A stretch of 64,000 bases of DNA, taken from the NCBI GenBank assembly GCA_012295275.1, contig CM022671.1, positions 14,437,956-14,501,955 on the forward strand. The letters run 5' to 3'. Source of the DNA: Chrysomallon squamiferum. Lineage: Eukaryota > Mollusca > Gastropoda > Neomphalida > Peltospiridae. The notes beneath the pieces are model-generated. The model did not search any database. It was given only the letters and a program-made list of their open reading frames with translations, and was not told where the DNA came from. Below, piece after piece: positions 21,401 through 34,229 of the stretch; position 1 is the first letter of the stretch; each line of letters begins with the position of its first letter. The translations under genes were made by a program, and so were the position numbers.

Positions 21401-24051
21401 ACAGGTATTTTATAATTTTTTAAAAAACACACAAACTATTATCTCTGTATCAAGCAACTGTGATTCTTGCAAATGTGTTGTTTACATTTTTCATCTCAAC
21501 AAAACACAATACTTTTCTTTAACAAAAAATATGCATATGGTGGTGTGCTTTTTCATGTAAAATTTAAAATAATAACATTTTCAGAGTAAAGATTTGGCAA
21601 TATTAATAGTCAGTACTAATTCAGTTAAGATCTTATGTCCCTTGCTTTATAAGGAACACTGATGAAAACTGTTCAGTATGTGTGACTTTGAGTTTAAAAT
21701 ACATGTCAGAGCTGATAGACTGTAAGTGAAAGATGCAGTCTCCAGTCTTGATTATCATATATCAATCACAACAACAACAAAAATCAAATTATAAAAAATA
21801 TTTCTGATCCTAAATACATCTCTGAAATATACTTTGAAAAGTTTATGATGGACATCTTAACTGAAGAAGTTCCATTTTTATTAATGTTTCTTAATGACAG
21901 TAACTTAATGAGTTTGAACGTAGTTGTGGCACAACTGTTTTTCTCTTGGACATACTTTGAAATGTTTATTGCAGATGAAGAAGGTGAAGTTCAGCTTACA
22001 GAAAGCCGTCAATGTTCCTATTAATGCCATATCTCCACAGAGTGGGGCACATTTGCGATCTCAGATTCAGAAGCTGCTGCATCTGCTGGGTGGAAGTCAG
22101 GTTGAAGTTTCAGGCAAACATATATCTGCAAAGGAAATCCCAGAGGGCCTGCTTTTTGTTAAAAACCTGATTGCTAAAATGATAGTGGTATGTGGTTTGT
22201 TATTCAGATTTCAGGTTCATATTACAGACAGACAGAACAAGTTTTAAATAAAACTTGGATACTGTTGTCTTCAAGAAAGGAGATGTGATTTTAATTTTGA
22301 AAAATCCATTTGTGAGAAAAATTTAAAATGATCTTCTGATAACAACTTTGGTAAGTTAAAATGTAAATATTTGTTAGGATTAATTTTAATTTTTTTTTCA
22401 ATTTTTTTAAATATTTCTTTCATTTCTCTTAGTATTACTGCTGTTTAAAATCTTGTGTTATATTTGTAATTCAAAATCATGTTTTTCCAATGGTTTATTT
22501 TTTCAATGTTTTTCATCACAGAAAAAAGGGGAGGAACAAGTCACGTCAAACTATGAATCGGCTTTTTCAATTGCTGTGGTAGCTGTTGGTCTGTGGCAAG
22601 AACATGCCGATGTTGGGAAACTGCTGCTGCATCACTTTCAAGTTCTTTGTCCTTACATTGTCCCATGCTACTTCCCACGTCAGGAGGGCATGTCTCTGCA
22701 GGACTACCACAGGTTTGCTTTAACTTATAATCCATATTTCTCATCTAATGTCTCTGCAGGACTACCACAGGTTTGCTTTATCTTATAATCCATATTTCTG
22801 TTCTAATGTCTCTGCAGGACTACCACAGGTTTGCTTTATCTTATAATCCATATTTCTCTTTATCTTATAATCCATATTTCTCATCTAATGTCTCTGCAGG
22901 ACTACCACAGGTTTGCTTTATCTTATAATCCATATTTCTCTTTATCTTATAATCCATATTTCTCTTCTAATGTCTCTGCAGGACTACCACAGGTTTGCTT
23001 TATCTTATAATCCATATTTCTCTTCTCACATATCTGCACTATTTTGGTATTAATAATTTTTAAAAGTTTCACAGCTTACTCATCAGCTAGATGTAAATCA
23101 TTTACTGAAAACATTAATAAAGTGAACGTCAGTTTTAACAATCCAGACAGTTTGTTCAAATAATAATATACTTCACTTTTAAAAAAAATTGTTTTACATA
23201 CTTCCCTAAAAAGAAACAGAAAGAAATTCTAAGGTGAATAATAATATTAATAATAATAATCTCTCAGTATTGATTTTAACATATTTTATATCTGATCAGT
23301 ATTTTTGTCCCCTGTGGTCATTGTGTATTTAAAAATAAATCTTTTCAATGATATGTGTAAAAGTCTTTTCCAAGTTTTGTATATTTATACACCTCTTGTT
23401 AAGTATAATATAGATTATTCTAACAATGCAAATCTTCTCTTAGCAAATTTTTACTAAATCACCTGACTTCCATTATTTTCAATCTTCATTTTTAAAATTA
23501 AATGCTGAAAATTTTCATTTTATATTTTGGATATTCCAAACAATTGACCTATGTTGGATATTGTAATAACAGTAGTAACGTTTTGTGTATTACTTTTTAG
23601 AATTCTTGGTTACAAAACTGAAGATGGCAACATAGAAGCCCAAGACAAGTTTTTGAAAAGAATGTCTGGAGTGATGAGGCTTTACGCTGCAATTCTGATA
23701 TCTTCACCCCCAAATATTAACCAGCCCCACCCTCATGGACTAGAACACGCTTGGATCTGGTTGAGTCGAACTCTCAATATGGATCCTCAGCCAGACATTA
23801 CTGCGACTATGTTATTTGACATGTTACAAGTGACAGGCCATGCTTTGTTTTATCACTACAAAGTTCAGTTTGTGAAACTCATCTATCTCCTGTACAAAGA
23901 CTTTCTGCCAAAGATTAAGAGTGTTGCTGCTGCAGGCGGTCCTGTTGTGAGATTAGAAAACTTTTTGGAAACTTTACTGAAAAATTTGAAAAACAGAATT
24001 CCACCTCAGCAACCCAATGGCTACCTCTCACCTAATTTCTTGTTTTCTTGA
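15444..24051 (+). CDS. GLE1: mRNA export factor GLE1, complete, 13 exons
   Basis: GLE1 sits on the cytoplasmic side of the nuclear pore and, with inositol hexakisphosphate, activates the DEAD-box ATPase DDX19/Dbp5 to release exported mRNPs. Exons: 15444-15524, 15996-16135, 16430-16604, 17087-17235, 18332-18389, 19140-19207, 19819-20093, 20407-20555, 21065-21119, 21295-21404, 21975-22187, 22522-22712, 23601-24051. All phases match, giving 704 residues, close to the usual vertebrate length. Exons 5-8 encode a long Lys/Glu-rich coiled coil (MAEINKLNELRKLH onward). Exons 11-13 encode the conserved C-terminal domain, with signatures KFLKRMSGVMRLYAAIL, HPHGLEHAWIWLSRTLNM and DITATMLFDMLQVTGHAL. The first ATG opens the frame directly after a 5' region with stops. 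AATAAA at 24083 is a likely polyadenylation signal. Confidence 0.96.
17263..17710 (+). repeat. 224-bp tandem duplication in GLE1 intron 4
   Basis: Two almost identical copies of a 224-bp unit (17263-17486 and 17487-17710) lie just after exon 4. Each copy contains an exon-like stretch of 25 bases with acceptor TGGCTGCTTCAG and donor GAG|GTCACT. Including it would break the frame, so I do not call it an exon. Confidence 0.85.
22691..23029 (+). repeat. Tandem copies of the GLE1 exon 12 donor region
   Basis: Five consecutive units start with TGTCTCTGCAGGACTACCAC followed by AG|GTTTGC and an AT-rich tail. Units are 58 bp, or 82 bp where the tail is itself doubled (starts near 22691, 22749, 22807, 22889, 22971). 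The first unit contains the true end of exon 12 (22712). The other four are intronic copies of the last coding bases plus the splice donor. Confidence 0.9.
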
Positions 24052-25384
24052 TGGTGAACATTCAGTTTTAAATTCATGAAAAAATAAAATATGTTTGTTT
24101 TATTATATCACAGCACAATCTATTATGCTATTGAATGGTTATGGTAAATCTGTTATTATAGATATTAAATGAAAGTCATTAAAGAGACAAATATATTTTA
24201 ACAAATACATCCTTGTTTTTTTTTTATATCCTTTGTTTATGATATAGAAACAAATATATATCTGTTATTTACAATATTATACGTATCAGTTATTAATTTC
24301 GAATACTAAATCTTTTTAAAAAAAACAGTTCCTGCAAAAAGATATGACTATTTAATGTTTTGTAATGATTTTTATGCAATTAACATTTCTCATAAGCTTA
24401 ATAATTTTAAAATTTTAATATCCAGAAACATTTGAAGGTTTAAATATCTTTAAATGTACACAGAAATACAAAACAGTGTTAACTCAATTACAAGTCTTTA
24501 GTAGAAGAGTTTTGCTGATTTTATTTTGGGACAGTATGAAACATTACACTACAGACAAGTGAGCTGAGTCTTCAGGCAAGATGTGTCTTTAGAAAGTTAC
24601 CATGTAAATGAAACGTAAAAAAAATATCTGTGTAATATCTAGACTTACATTCTGGTCACAGAAAGCAAAAATACAATGTTAATAAAAGAAAATGTTTTTA
24701 CTATTTCATGAACAAATAAAGAACCACCTTATGTACTAGAAAATATATTTTATGTAACATAATTGTTGTTAATGAGGTCAAAAAGAAATAAATTGGTGAA
24801 ATGATGACTGTGTATCAACTGATACATTTATTAAAATGAAGAAAAAAAAAATCAGTTTAATAATTAATTTGTTATTAGTTTTCTCCATGAAAAGAAACTA
24901 TATTTTGAACTGAATATTTATGCATTCACTCACAGTAAATTTGAAATTTCCTTACATAATTGCTTTGTTTATTTTAAAATTTTGTTTGTTAATACTTAGA
25001 CAGAATGATAAAGTTACGATGTTAGTAAAGACCAGTTGGTTGTGGAAATTTCAAAGTAATTAATATGTTTGTTTTTTTAATTTTTATATTTCAGATCTAA
25101 TGAACAAGTAGTAAAAAATATAATAAACAATATTTTCTTTCAAAATCACGAAAATTTTATTTCAAAATGTCCTGGAAAACAAAATGATTCTAAAAATCCC
25201 TTCAACAAGAAAAGTGGAAAATACAACATTATTTTAAAAGCAATAACAGTATAAAAAGGTATTAATTGATGAGAATATGGTAAAGTCAAGATATATATAT
25301 ATATAAAAAAAGAAGTCTTCTAGATCAAAAGTTTAAAAACAATCACATAATCCCTTGGAACAAAATTATCGGCTTTATTTCTAC
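24052..25384. other. GLE1 3' flank, duplicated at 47.5-48.5 kb
   Basis: After the GLE1 3' UTR, sequence from about 24340 to 25384 is repeated with modest divergence at about 47490-48530, for instance around AGACAAGTGAGCTGAGTCTT. No open frame is conserved between the copies, so this is noncoding sequence carried along by the duplication. The similarity stops exactly where the satellite array starts. Confidence 0.8.
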
Positions 25385-28300
25385 TTATATATCTGTTAAT
25401 AGCTGTCTTATTTTCAACTCAAGTAGGCTGATAAAACTGAATAACAATGAAAAATTGTTGAGAGTCCTAGTTTTATTAGATAAAAAGTAGAAATATGTGT
25501 TATGTCAATCGGTAGACATGCCATTTCTGAATGTGTTTATAGATCAAAATAGCTTGTTTTATTAATTCCACGAAAATTTGACATATGTGGTTTCCCTTTG
25601 TTTAGTCACGTTCGCCAAAATTAATAGATAAATTGCGAAGAAAATAAATATATAAAATTAGCATTAAAATGTGTATTTGATATAAAATTTCTTAGTGCGT
25701 TCTTTAATTCAGCATCTAATTACAGAAACCGAGTAAATTCGCTGTACGAATGCATAACTTATTTTTCTCCACGAAAATTACTTGTTTCGTTTCAGTTTCT
25801 TTAATGACGTTCGCTAAATAGCTAAATATGGTAGAAAATGATATTTACGTCAGCATCAAAATACACATCTGATTCACGATCTGCCAAGTGATATATCACT
25901 GTTATAACTGGAAGGAAACATAATAAACAAATACATCAGAAGTAAATGACACGAGACGATAAAAAAAAAAAAAAAAAATTCAGCTTAGCTCAGAAAGGAC
26001 AAGATCTCGTAAATCTGGAATCAGTAAAACGTGGATGGCATAAGTTTTAGTTTCCTTCAGGTTAAAACACTGAAAATGAAAATATAATAATATTTTTCTA
26101 ATTCCACGAAAATTGGTCATGCGTGGTTTCACTTTGTTTAATCACGTTCGCCAGAATTAGTAGCTTTAACAATGATTATCTCGTCTTACTGTATCGATTC
26201 TTGGAATTTAAAAAGGAAAGTAGCAAATAGTCTTAGACAATAAGGAACATCCAGCGAGAACATGTAAGTTTGATTTAAGATTTGTTATTCCGATCACATA
26301 CTTTTTATTTAACTAATAGCTTATTCATTGTTCGTCAGTTAAATTATAACTGTGGTTCACAAATAGTTTATAGATGTATAAGGGTTATAATTACAAGGAA
26401 GTGTAATATACAAACATCAAGAAGCAAAGAAAACAACAGATAAACAAAAGATTCAATTTATCTGATAACAGGTAAGATCACGTAAATCGATGGGAAAGTA
26501 TCTTCGAAACAATAACATTTTGATGAACTAGACTTATTATTATTATTATTATTATTATTTTTTTTTTTTTTTTTTTACATAAGCATAAGACAAAGACTGT
26601 TACTATTATTGTTGTTGAGTTTTTTGTTTTTTTGTTTTGTTTTTAAAAATTATTTATTTTAATATTATTAAATTTAAATCCAGGCGTAGTTCATTTCGAT
26701 AATCTCTGACCCAAACATTAGACAGCAGTGATTCCTCAAAATAATACAAATAGAAAAAATTAAAAATCCCTCTATAACCTGCTTTATAAATGTCTGTTAC
26801 CTCTTGCGAGTTTCTGTACTCGCTTAATTTCTTGTTTATTTCAGTGACCTAATTTCACACACCCGTTTCTGTTTCTACATTGTTATATATCTGTTGATAG
26901 CTGTCTTATTTTCAACTCAAATACCCTGATAAAACTGAATAGCAATGAAAAATGGTTGAGAGTCCTAGTTTTATTAGATAAAAAGTAGAAATATGTGTTA
27001 TGTCAATCGGTAGACATGCCATTTCTGAATGTGTTTATAGATCAAAATAGCTTGTTTTATTAATTCCACGAAAATTTGACATATGTGGTTTCCCTTTGTT
27101 TAGTCACGTTCGCCAAAATTAATAGATAAATTGCGAAGAAAATAAATATATAAAATTAGCATTAAAATGTGTATTTGATATAAAATTTCTAAGTGCGTTC
27201 TTTAATTCAGCATCTAATTACAGAAACCGAGTAAATTCGCTGTACGAATGCATAACTTATTTTTCGCTAAATAGCTAAATATGGTAGAAAATGATATTTA
27301 CGTCAGCATCAAAATACACATCTGATTCACGATCTGCCAAGTGATATATCACTGTTGTAACTGGAAGGAAACATAATAAACAAATACATCAGAAGTAAAT
27401 GACACAAGACGATAAAAAAAAAAAAAAAATTCAGCTTAGCTCAGAAAGGACAAGATCTCGTAAATCTGGAATCAGTAAAACGTGGATGGCATAAGTTTTA
27501 GTTTCCTTCACTGTGAAAATGAAAATATAATAATAATTTTCTAATTCCACGAAAATTGGTCATGCGTGGTTTCACTTTGTTTAATCACGTTCGCCAGAAT
27601 TAGTAGCTTTAACAATGATTATCTCGTCTTACTGTATCGATTCTTGGAATTTAAAAAGGAAAGTAGCAAATAGTCTTAGACAATAAGGAACATCCAGCGA
27701 GAACATGTAAGTTTGATTTAAGATTTGTTATTCCGATCACATACTTTTTATTTAACTAATAGCTTATTCATTGTTCGTCAGTTAAATTATAACTGTGATT
27801 CACAAATAGTTTATAGATGTATAAGGGTTATAATTACAAGGAAGTGTAATATACAAACATCAAGAAGCAAAGAAAACAACAGATAAACAAAAGATTCAAT
27901 TTATCTGATAACAGGTAAGATCACGTAAATCGATGGGAAAGTATCTTCGAAACAATAACATTTTGATGAACTAGACTTATTATTATTATTATTATTATTA
28001 TTATTTTTTTTTTTTATTACATAAGCATAAGACAAAGACTGTTACTATTATTGTTGTTGAGTTTTTTGTTTTTATGTTTTGTTTTTAAAAATTATTTATT
28101 TTAATATTATTAAATTTAAATCCAGGCGTAGTTCATTTCGATAATCTCTGACCCAAACATTAGACAGCAGTGATTCCTCAAAATAATACAAATAGAAAAA
28201 ATTAAAATCCCTCTATAACCTGCTTTATAAATGTCTGTTACCTCTTGCGAGTTTCTGTACTCGCTTAATTTCTTGTTTATTTCAGTGACCTAATTTCACA

Positions 28301-31300
28301 CACCCGTTTCTGTTTCTGCATTGTTATATATCTGTTGATAGCTGTCTTATTTTCAACTCAAATACCCTGATAAAACTGAATAGCAATGAAAAATGGTTGA
28401 GAGTCCTAGTTTTATTAGATAAAAAGTAGAAATATGTGTTATGTCAATCGGTAGACATGCCATTTCTGAATGTGTTTATAGATCAAAATAGCTTGTTTTA
28501 TTAATTCCACGAAAATTTGACATATGTGGTTTCCCTTTGTTTAGTCACGTTCGCCAAAATTAATAGATAAATTGCGAAGAAAATAAATATATAAAATTAG
28601 CATTAAAATGTGTATTTGATATAAAATTTCTAAGTGCGTTCTTTAATTCAGCATCTAATTACAGAAACCGAGTAAATTCGCTGTACGAATGCGTAACTTA
28701 TTTTTCGCTAAATAGCTAAATATGGTAGAAAATGATATTTACGTCAGCATCAAAATACACATCTGATTCACGATCTGCCAAGTGATATATCACTGTTATA
28801 ACTGGAAGGAAACACAATAAACAAATACATCAGAAGTAAATGACACAAGACGATAAAAAAAAAAAAAAAAAAATCAGCTCATCTCAGAAAGGATAAGATC
28901 TCGTAAATCTGGAATGAGTAAAACTTGGATGGCATAAGTTTTAGTTTGCTTCAGGTTAAAACTCTGTGAAAATGAAAATATAATAATATTTTTCTAATTC
29001 CACGAAAATTGGTCATGCGTGGTTTCACTTTGTTTAATCACGTTCGCCAGAATTAGTAGCTTTAACAATGATTATCTCGTCTTACTGTATCGATTCTTGG
29101 AATTTAAAAAGGAAAGTAGCAAATAGTCTTAGACATTAAGGAACATCCAGCGAGAACATGTAAGTTTGATTTAAGATTTGTTATTCCGATCACATACTTT
29201 TTATTTAACTAGTAGCTTATTCATTGTTCGTCAGTTAAATTATAACTGTGATTCACAAATAGTTTATAGATGTATAAGGGTTATAATTACAAGGAAGTGT
29301 AATATACAAACATCAAGAAGCAAAGAAACAACAGATAAACAAAAGATTCAATTTATCTGATAACAGGTAAGATCACGTAAATCGATGGGAAAGTATCTTC
29401 GAAACAATAACATTTTGATGAACTAGACTTATTATTATTATTATTATTTTTTTTTTTTATTTTTTTTTTTTTTTATTACATAAGCATAAGACAAAGACTG
29501 TTACTATTATTGTTGTTGAGTTTTTTGTTTTTATGTTTTGTTTTTAAAAATTATTTATTTTAATATTATTAAATTTAAATCCAGCGTAGTTCATTTCGAT
29601 AATCTCTGACCCAAACATTAGACAGCAGTGATTCCTCAAAATAATACAAATAGAAAAAATTAAAAATCCCTCTATAACCTGCTTTATAAATGTCTGTTAC
29701 CTCTTGCGAGTTTCTGTACTCGCTTAATTTCTTGTTTATTTCAGTGACCTAATTTCACACACCCGTTTCTGTTTCTGCATTGTTATATATCTGTTGATAG
29801 CTGTCTTATTTTCAACTCAAATACCCTGATAAAACTGAATAGCAATGAAAAATTGTTGAGAGTCCTAGTTTTATTAGATAAAAAGTAGAAATATATGTTA
29901 TGTCAATCGGTAGACATGCCATTTCTGAATGTGTTTATAGATCAAAATAGCTTGTTTTATTAATTCCACGAAAATTTGACATATGTGGTTTCCCTTTGTT
30001 TAGTCACGTTCGCCAAAATTAATAGATAAATTGCGAAGAAAATAAATATATAAAATTAGCATTAAAATGTGTATTTGATATAAAATTTCTAAGTGCGTTC
30101 TTTAATTCAGCATCTAATTACAGAAACCGAGTAAATTCGCTGTACGAATGCATAACTTATTTTTCGCTAAATAGCTAAATATGGTAGAAAATGATATTTA
30201 CGTCAGCATCAAAATACACATCTGATTCACGATCTGCCAAGTGATATATCACTGTTATAACTGGAAGGAAACATAATAAACAAATACATCAGAAGTAAAT
30301 GACACAAGACGATAAAAAAAAAAAAAAAATTCAGCTTAGCTCAGAAAGGACAAGATCTCGTAAATCTGGAATCAGTAAAACGTGGATGGCATAAGTTTTA
30401 GTTTCCTTCAGGTTAAAACTCTGTGAAAATGAAAATATAATAATAATTTTCTAATTCCACGAAAATTGGTCATGCGTGGTTTCACTTTGTTTAATCACGT
30501 TCGCCAGAATTAGTAGCTTTAACAATGATTATCTCGTCTTACTGTATCGATTCTTGGAATTTAAAAGGAAAAGTAGCAAATAGTCTTAGACAATAAGGAA
30601 CATCCAGCGAGAACATGTAAGTTTGATTTAAGATTTGTTATTCCGATCACATACTTTTTATTTAACTAATAGCTTATTCATTGTTCGTCAGTTAAATTAT
30701 AACTGTGATTCACAAATAGTTTATAGATGTATAAGGGTTATAATTACAAGGAAGTGTAATATACAAACATCAAGAAGCAAAGAAACAACAGATAAACAAA
30801 AGATTCAATTTATCTGATAACAGGTAAGATCACGTAAATCGATGGGAAAGTATCTTCGAAACAATAACATTTTGATGAACTAGACTTATTATTATTATTA
30901 TTATTATTATTTTTTTTTTTTTTTTTTTTTATTACATAAGCATAAGACAAAGACTGTTACTATTATTGTTGTTGAGTTTTTTGTTTTTATGTTTTGTTTT
31001 TAAAAATTATTTATTTTAATATTATTAAATTTAAATCCAGGCGTAGTTCATTTCGATAATCTCTGACCCAAACATTAGACAGCAGTGATTCCTCAAAATA
31101 ATACAAATAGAAAAAATTAAAAATCCCTCTATAACCTGCTTTATAAATGTCTGTTACCTCTTGCGAGTTTCTGTACTCGCTTAATTTCTTGTTTATTTCA
31201 GTGACCTAATTTCACACACCCGTTTCTGTTTCTGCATTGTTATATATCTGTTGATAGCTGTCTTATTTTCAACTCAAATACCCTGATAAAACTGAATAGC

Positions 31301-34200
31301 AATGAAAAATTGTTGAGAGTCCTAGTTTTATTAGATAAAAAGTAGAAATATGTGTTATGTCAATCGGTAGACATGCCATTTCTGAATGTGTTTATAGATC
31401 AAAATAGCTTGTTTTATTAATTCCACGAAAATTTGACATATGTGGTTTCCCTTTGTTTAGTCACGTTCATAAAATTAATAGATAAATTGCGAAGAAAATA
31501 AATATATAAAATTAGCATTAAAATGTGTATTTGATATAAAATTTCTAAGTGCGTTCTTTAATTCAGCATCTAATTACAGAAACCGAGTAAATTCGCTGTA
31601 CGAATGCATAACTTATTTTTCGCTAAATAGCTAAATATGGTAGAAAATGATATTTACGTCAGCATCAAAATACACATCTGATTCACGATCTGCCAAGTGA
31701 TATATCACTGTTATAACTGGAAGGAAACACAATAAACAAATACATCAGAAGTAAATGACACAAGACGATAAAAAAAAAGAAAAAATTCAGCTTAGCTAAG
31801 AAAGGACAAGATCTCGTAAATCTGGAATCAGTAAAACGTGGATGGCATAAGTTTTAGTTTCCTTCAGGTTAAAACACTGAAAATGAAAATATAATAATAT
31901 TTTTCTAATTCCACGAAAATTGGTCATGCGTGGTTTCACTTTGTTTAATCACGTTCGCCAGAATTAGTAGCTTTAACAATGATTATCTCGTCTTACTGTA
32001 TCGATTCTTGGAATTTAAAAAGGAAAGTAGCAAATAGTCTTAGACATTAAGGAACATCCAGCGAGAACATGTAAGTTTGATTTAAGATTTGTTATTCCGA
32101 TCACATACTTTTTATTTAACTAGTAGCTTATTCATTGTTCGTCAGTTAAATTATAACTGTGATTCACAAATAGTTTATAGATGTATAAGGGTTATAATTA
32201 CAAGGAAGTGTAATATACAAACATCAAGAAGCAAAGAAACAACAGATAAACAAAAGATTCAATTTATCTGATAACAGGTAAGATCACGTAAATCGATGGG
32301 AAAGTATCTTCGAAACAATAACATTTTGATGAACTAGACTTATTATTATTATTATTATTATTATTTTTTTTTTTTTTTTTTTTTTATTACATAAGCATAA
32401 GACAAAGACTGTTACTATTATTGTTGTTGAGTTTTTTGTTTTTATGTTTTGTTTTTAAAAATTATTTATTTTAATATTATTAAATTTAAATCCAGGCGTA
32501 GTTCATTTCGTTACTCTCTGACCCAAACATTAGACAGCAGTGATTCCTCAAAATAATACAAATAGAAAAAATTAAAAATCCCTCTATAACCTGCTTTATA
32601 AATATCTGTTACCTGTTGCGAGTTTCTTTACTCGCTTTATTTCTTGTTTATTTCAGTGACCTAATTTCACACACCCGTTTCTGTTTCTGCATTGTTATGT
32701 ATCTGTTGATAGCTATCATATTTTCAACTCAAATACCCTGATAAAACTGAATAGCAATGAAAAATTGTTGAGAGTCCTAGTTTTATTAGATAAAAAGTAA
32801 AAATATGTGTTATGTCAATCGGTAGACATGCCATTTCTGAATGTGTTTATAGATCAAAATAGCTTGTTTTATTAATTCCACGAAAATTTGACATATGTGG
32901 TTTGCCTTTGTTTAGTCACGTTCGCCAAAATTAATAGATAAATTGCGAAGAAAATAAATATATAAAATTAGCATTAAAATCTGTATTTGATATCACATTT
33001 CTAAGTGCGTTCTTTAATTCAGCATCTAATTACAGAAACCGAGTAAATTCGCTGTACGAATGCATAACTTATTTTTCGCTAAATAATCTAAATATGGTAA
33101 ATATGAAAATGATATTTACGTCAGCATCAAAATACACATCTGATTCACGATCTGCCAAGTGATATATCACTGTTATAACTGGAAGGAAACATAATAAACA
33201 AATACATCAGAAGTAAATGACACAAGACGATAAAAAAAAAAAAAAAAAAATTCAGCTTAGCTCTGAAAGGACAAGATCTCGTAAATCTGGAATCAGTAAA
33301 ACGTGGATGGCATAAGTTTTAGTTTCCTTCAGGAAAATGAAAATATAATAATATTTTTCTAATTCCACGAAAATTGGTCATGCGTGGTTTCACTTTGTTT
33401 AATCACGTTCGCCAGAATTAGTAGCTTTAACAATGATTATCTCGTCTTACTGTATCGATTCTTGGAATTTAAAAAGGAAAGTAGCAAATAGTCTTAGACA
33501 TTAAGGAACATCCAGCGAGAACATGTAAGTTTGATTTAAGATTTGTTATTCCTGATCACATACTTTTTATTTAACTAATAGCTTATTCATTGTTCGTCAG
33601 TTAAATTATAACTGTGATTCACAAATAGTTTATAGATGTATAAGGGTTATAAATACAAGGAAGTGTAATATACAAACATACAAGAAGCATTGTTATGTAT
33701 CTGTTGATAGCTGTCATATTTTCAACTCAAATACCCTGATAAAACTGAATAGCAATGAAAAATTATTGAGAGTCCAAGTTTTATTAGATAAAAAGTAAAA
33801 ATATGTGTTATGTCAATCGGTAGACATGCCATTTCTGAATGTGTTTATAGATCAAAATAGCTTGTTTTTTTAATTCCACGAACATTTGTCATATGTGGTT
33901 TCACCTGGTTTAGTCGCGTTAATAGCTAAATTTCGTATGTAATAAATATATAAAATTAGCATTAAAATGTTTATTTGATATCCCATTTCTAAATGCGTTC
34001 ACTAATCCAGCATCTAGTAACAGAAACCAACTTAATTCGTTGAACGAATGCTTATTTTAGTTTTTTTGACGAAGATTACTAATGCGTCGTTTCAGTTTCT
34101 TTAATCACGTTCGCTAAGTAGCTAAATTTCGCAGAAAATTAGATTTAAGTCAGCATTAAAGTATACATCTGATTCACGAATTGCCTGTTATAACTAGAAG
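25385..34200. repeat. Satellite array, about 1.45-kb units
   Basis: The anchor CTGTTGATAGCTGTCTTATT (variants in the first and last units) recurs at 25393, 26891, 28332, 29791, 31248, 32703 and 33701. This gives units of 1498, 1441, 1459, 1457, 1455 and 998 bp plus a diverged partial unit to about 34200. Internal units are nearly identical. The first unit, and the diverged last one, keep about 45 bp (around 25768-25812) missing from the middle units, as expected if the centre was homogenised by unequal exchange. Each unit contains an ATT/poly-T tract, a poly-A tract and shorter internal repeats beginning with the box TTCCACGAAAATT. A 60-codon open frame recurs but shows no protein-like constraint. 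Confidence 0.93.
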
Positions 34201-34229
34201 GTAGTATAATAATATGAAGCACAAGGAAG

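Noticed and set aside
29178-32271. Repeated 60-codon open frame in satellite units
   Set aside because: It follows the DNA repeat. It recurs in only some units, with no sign of protein constraint and no start context.
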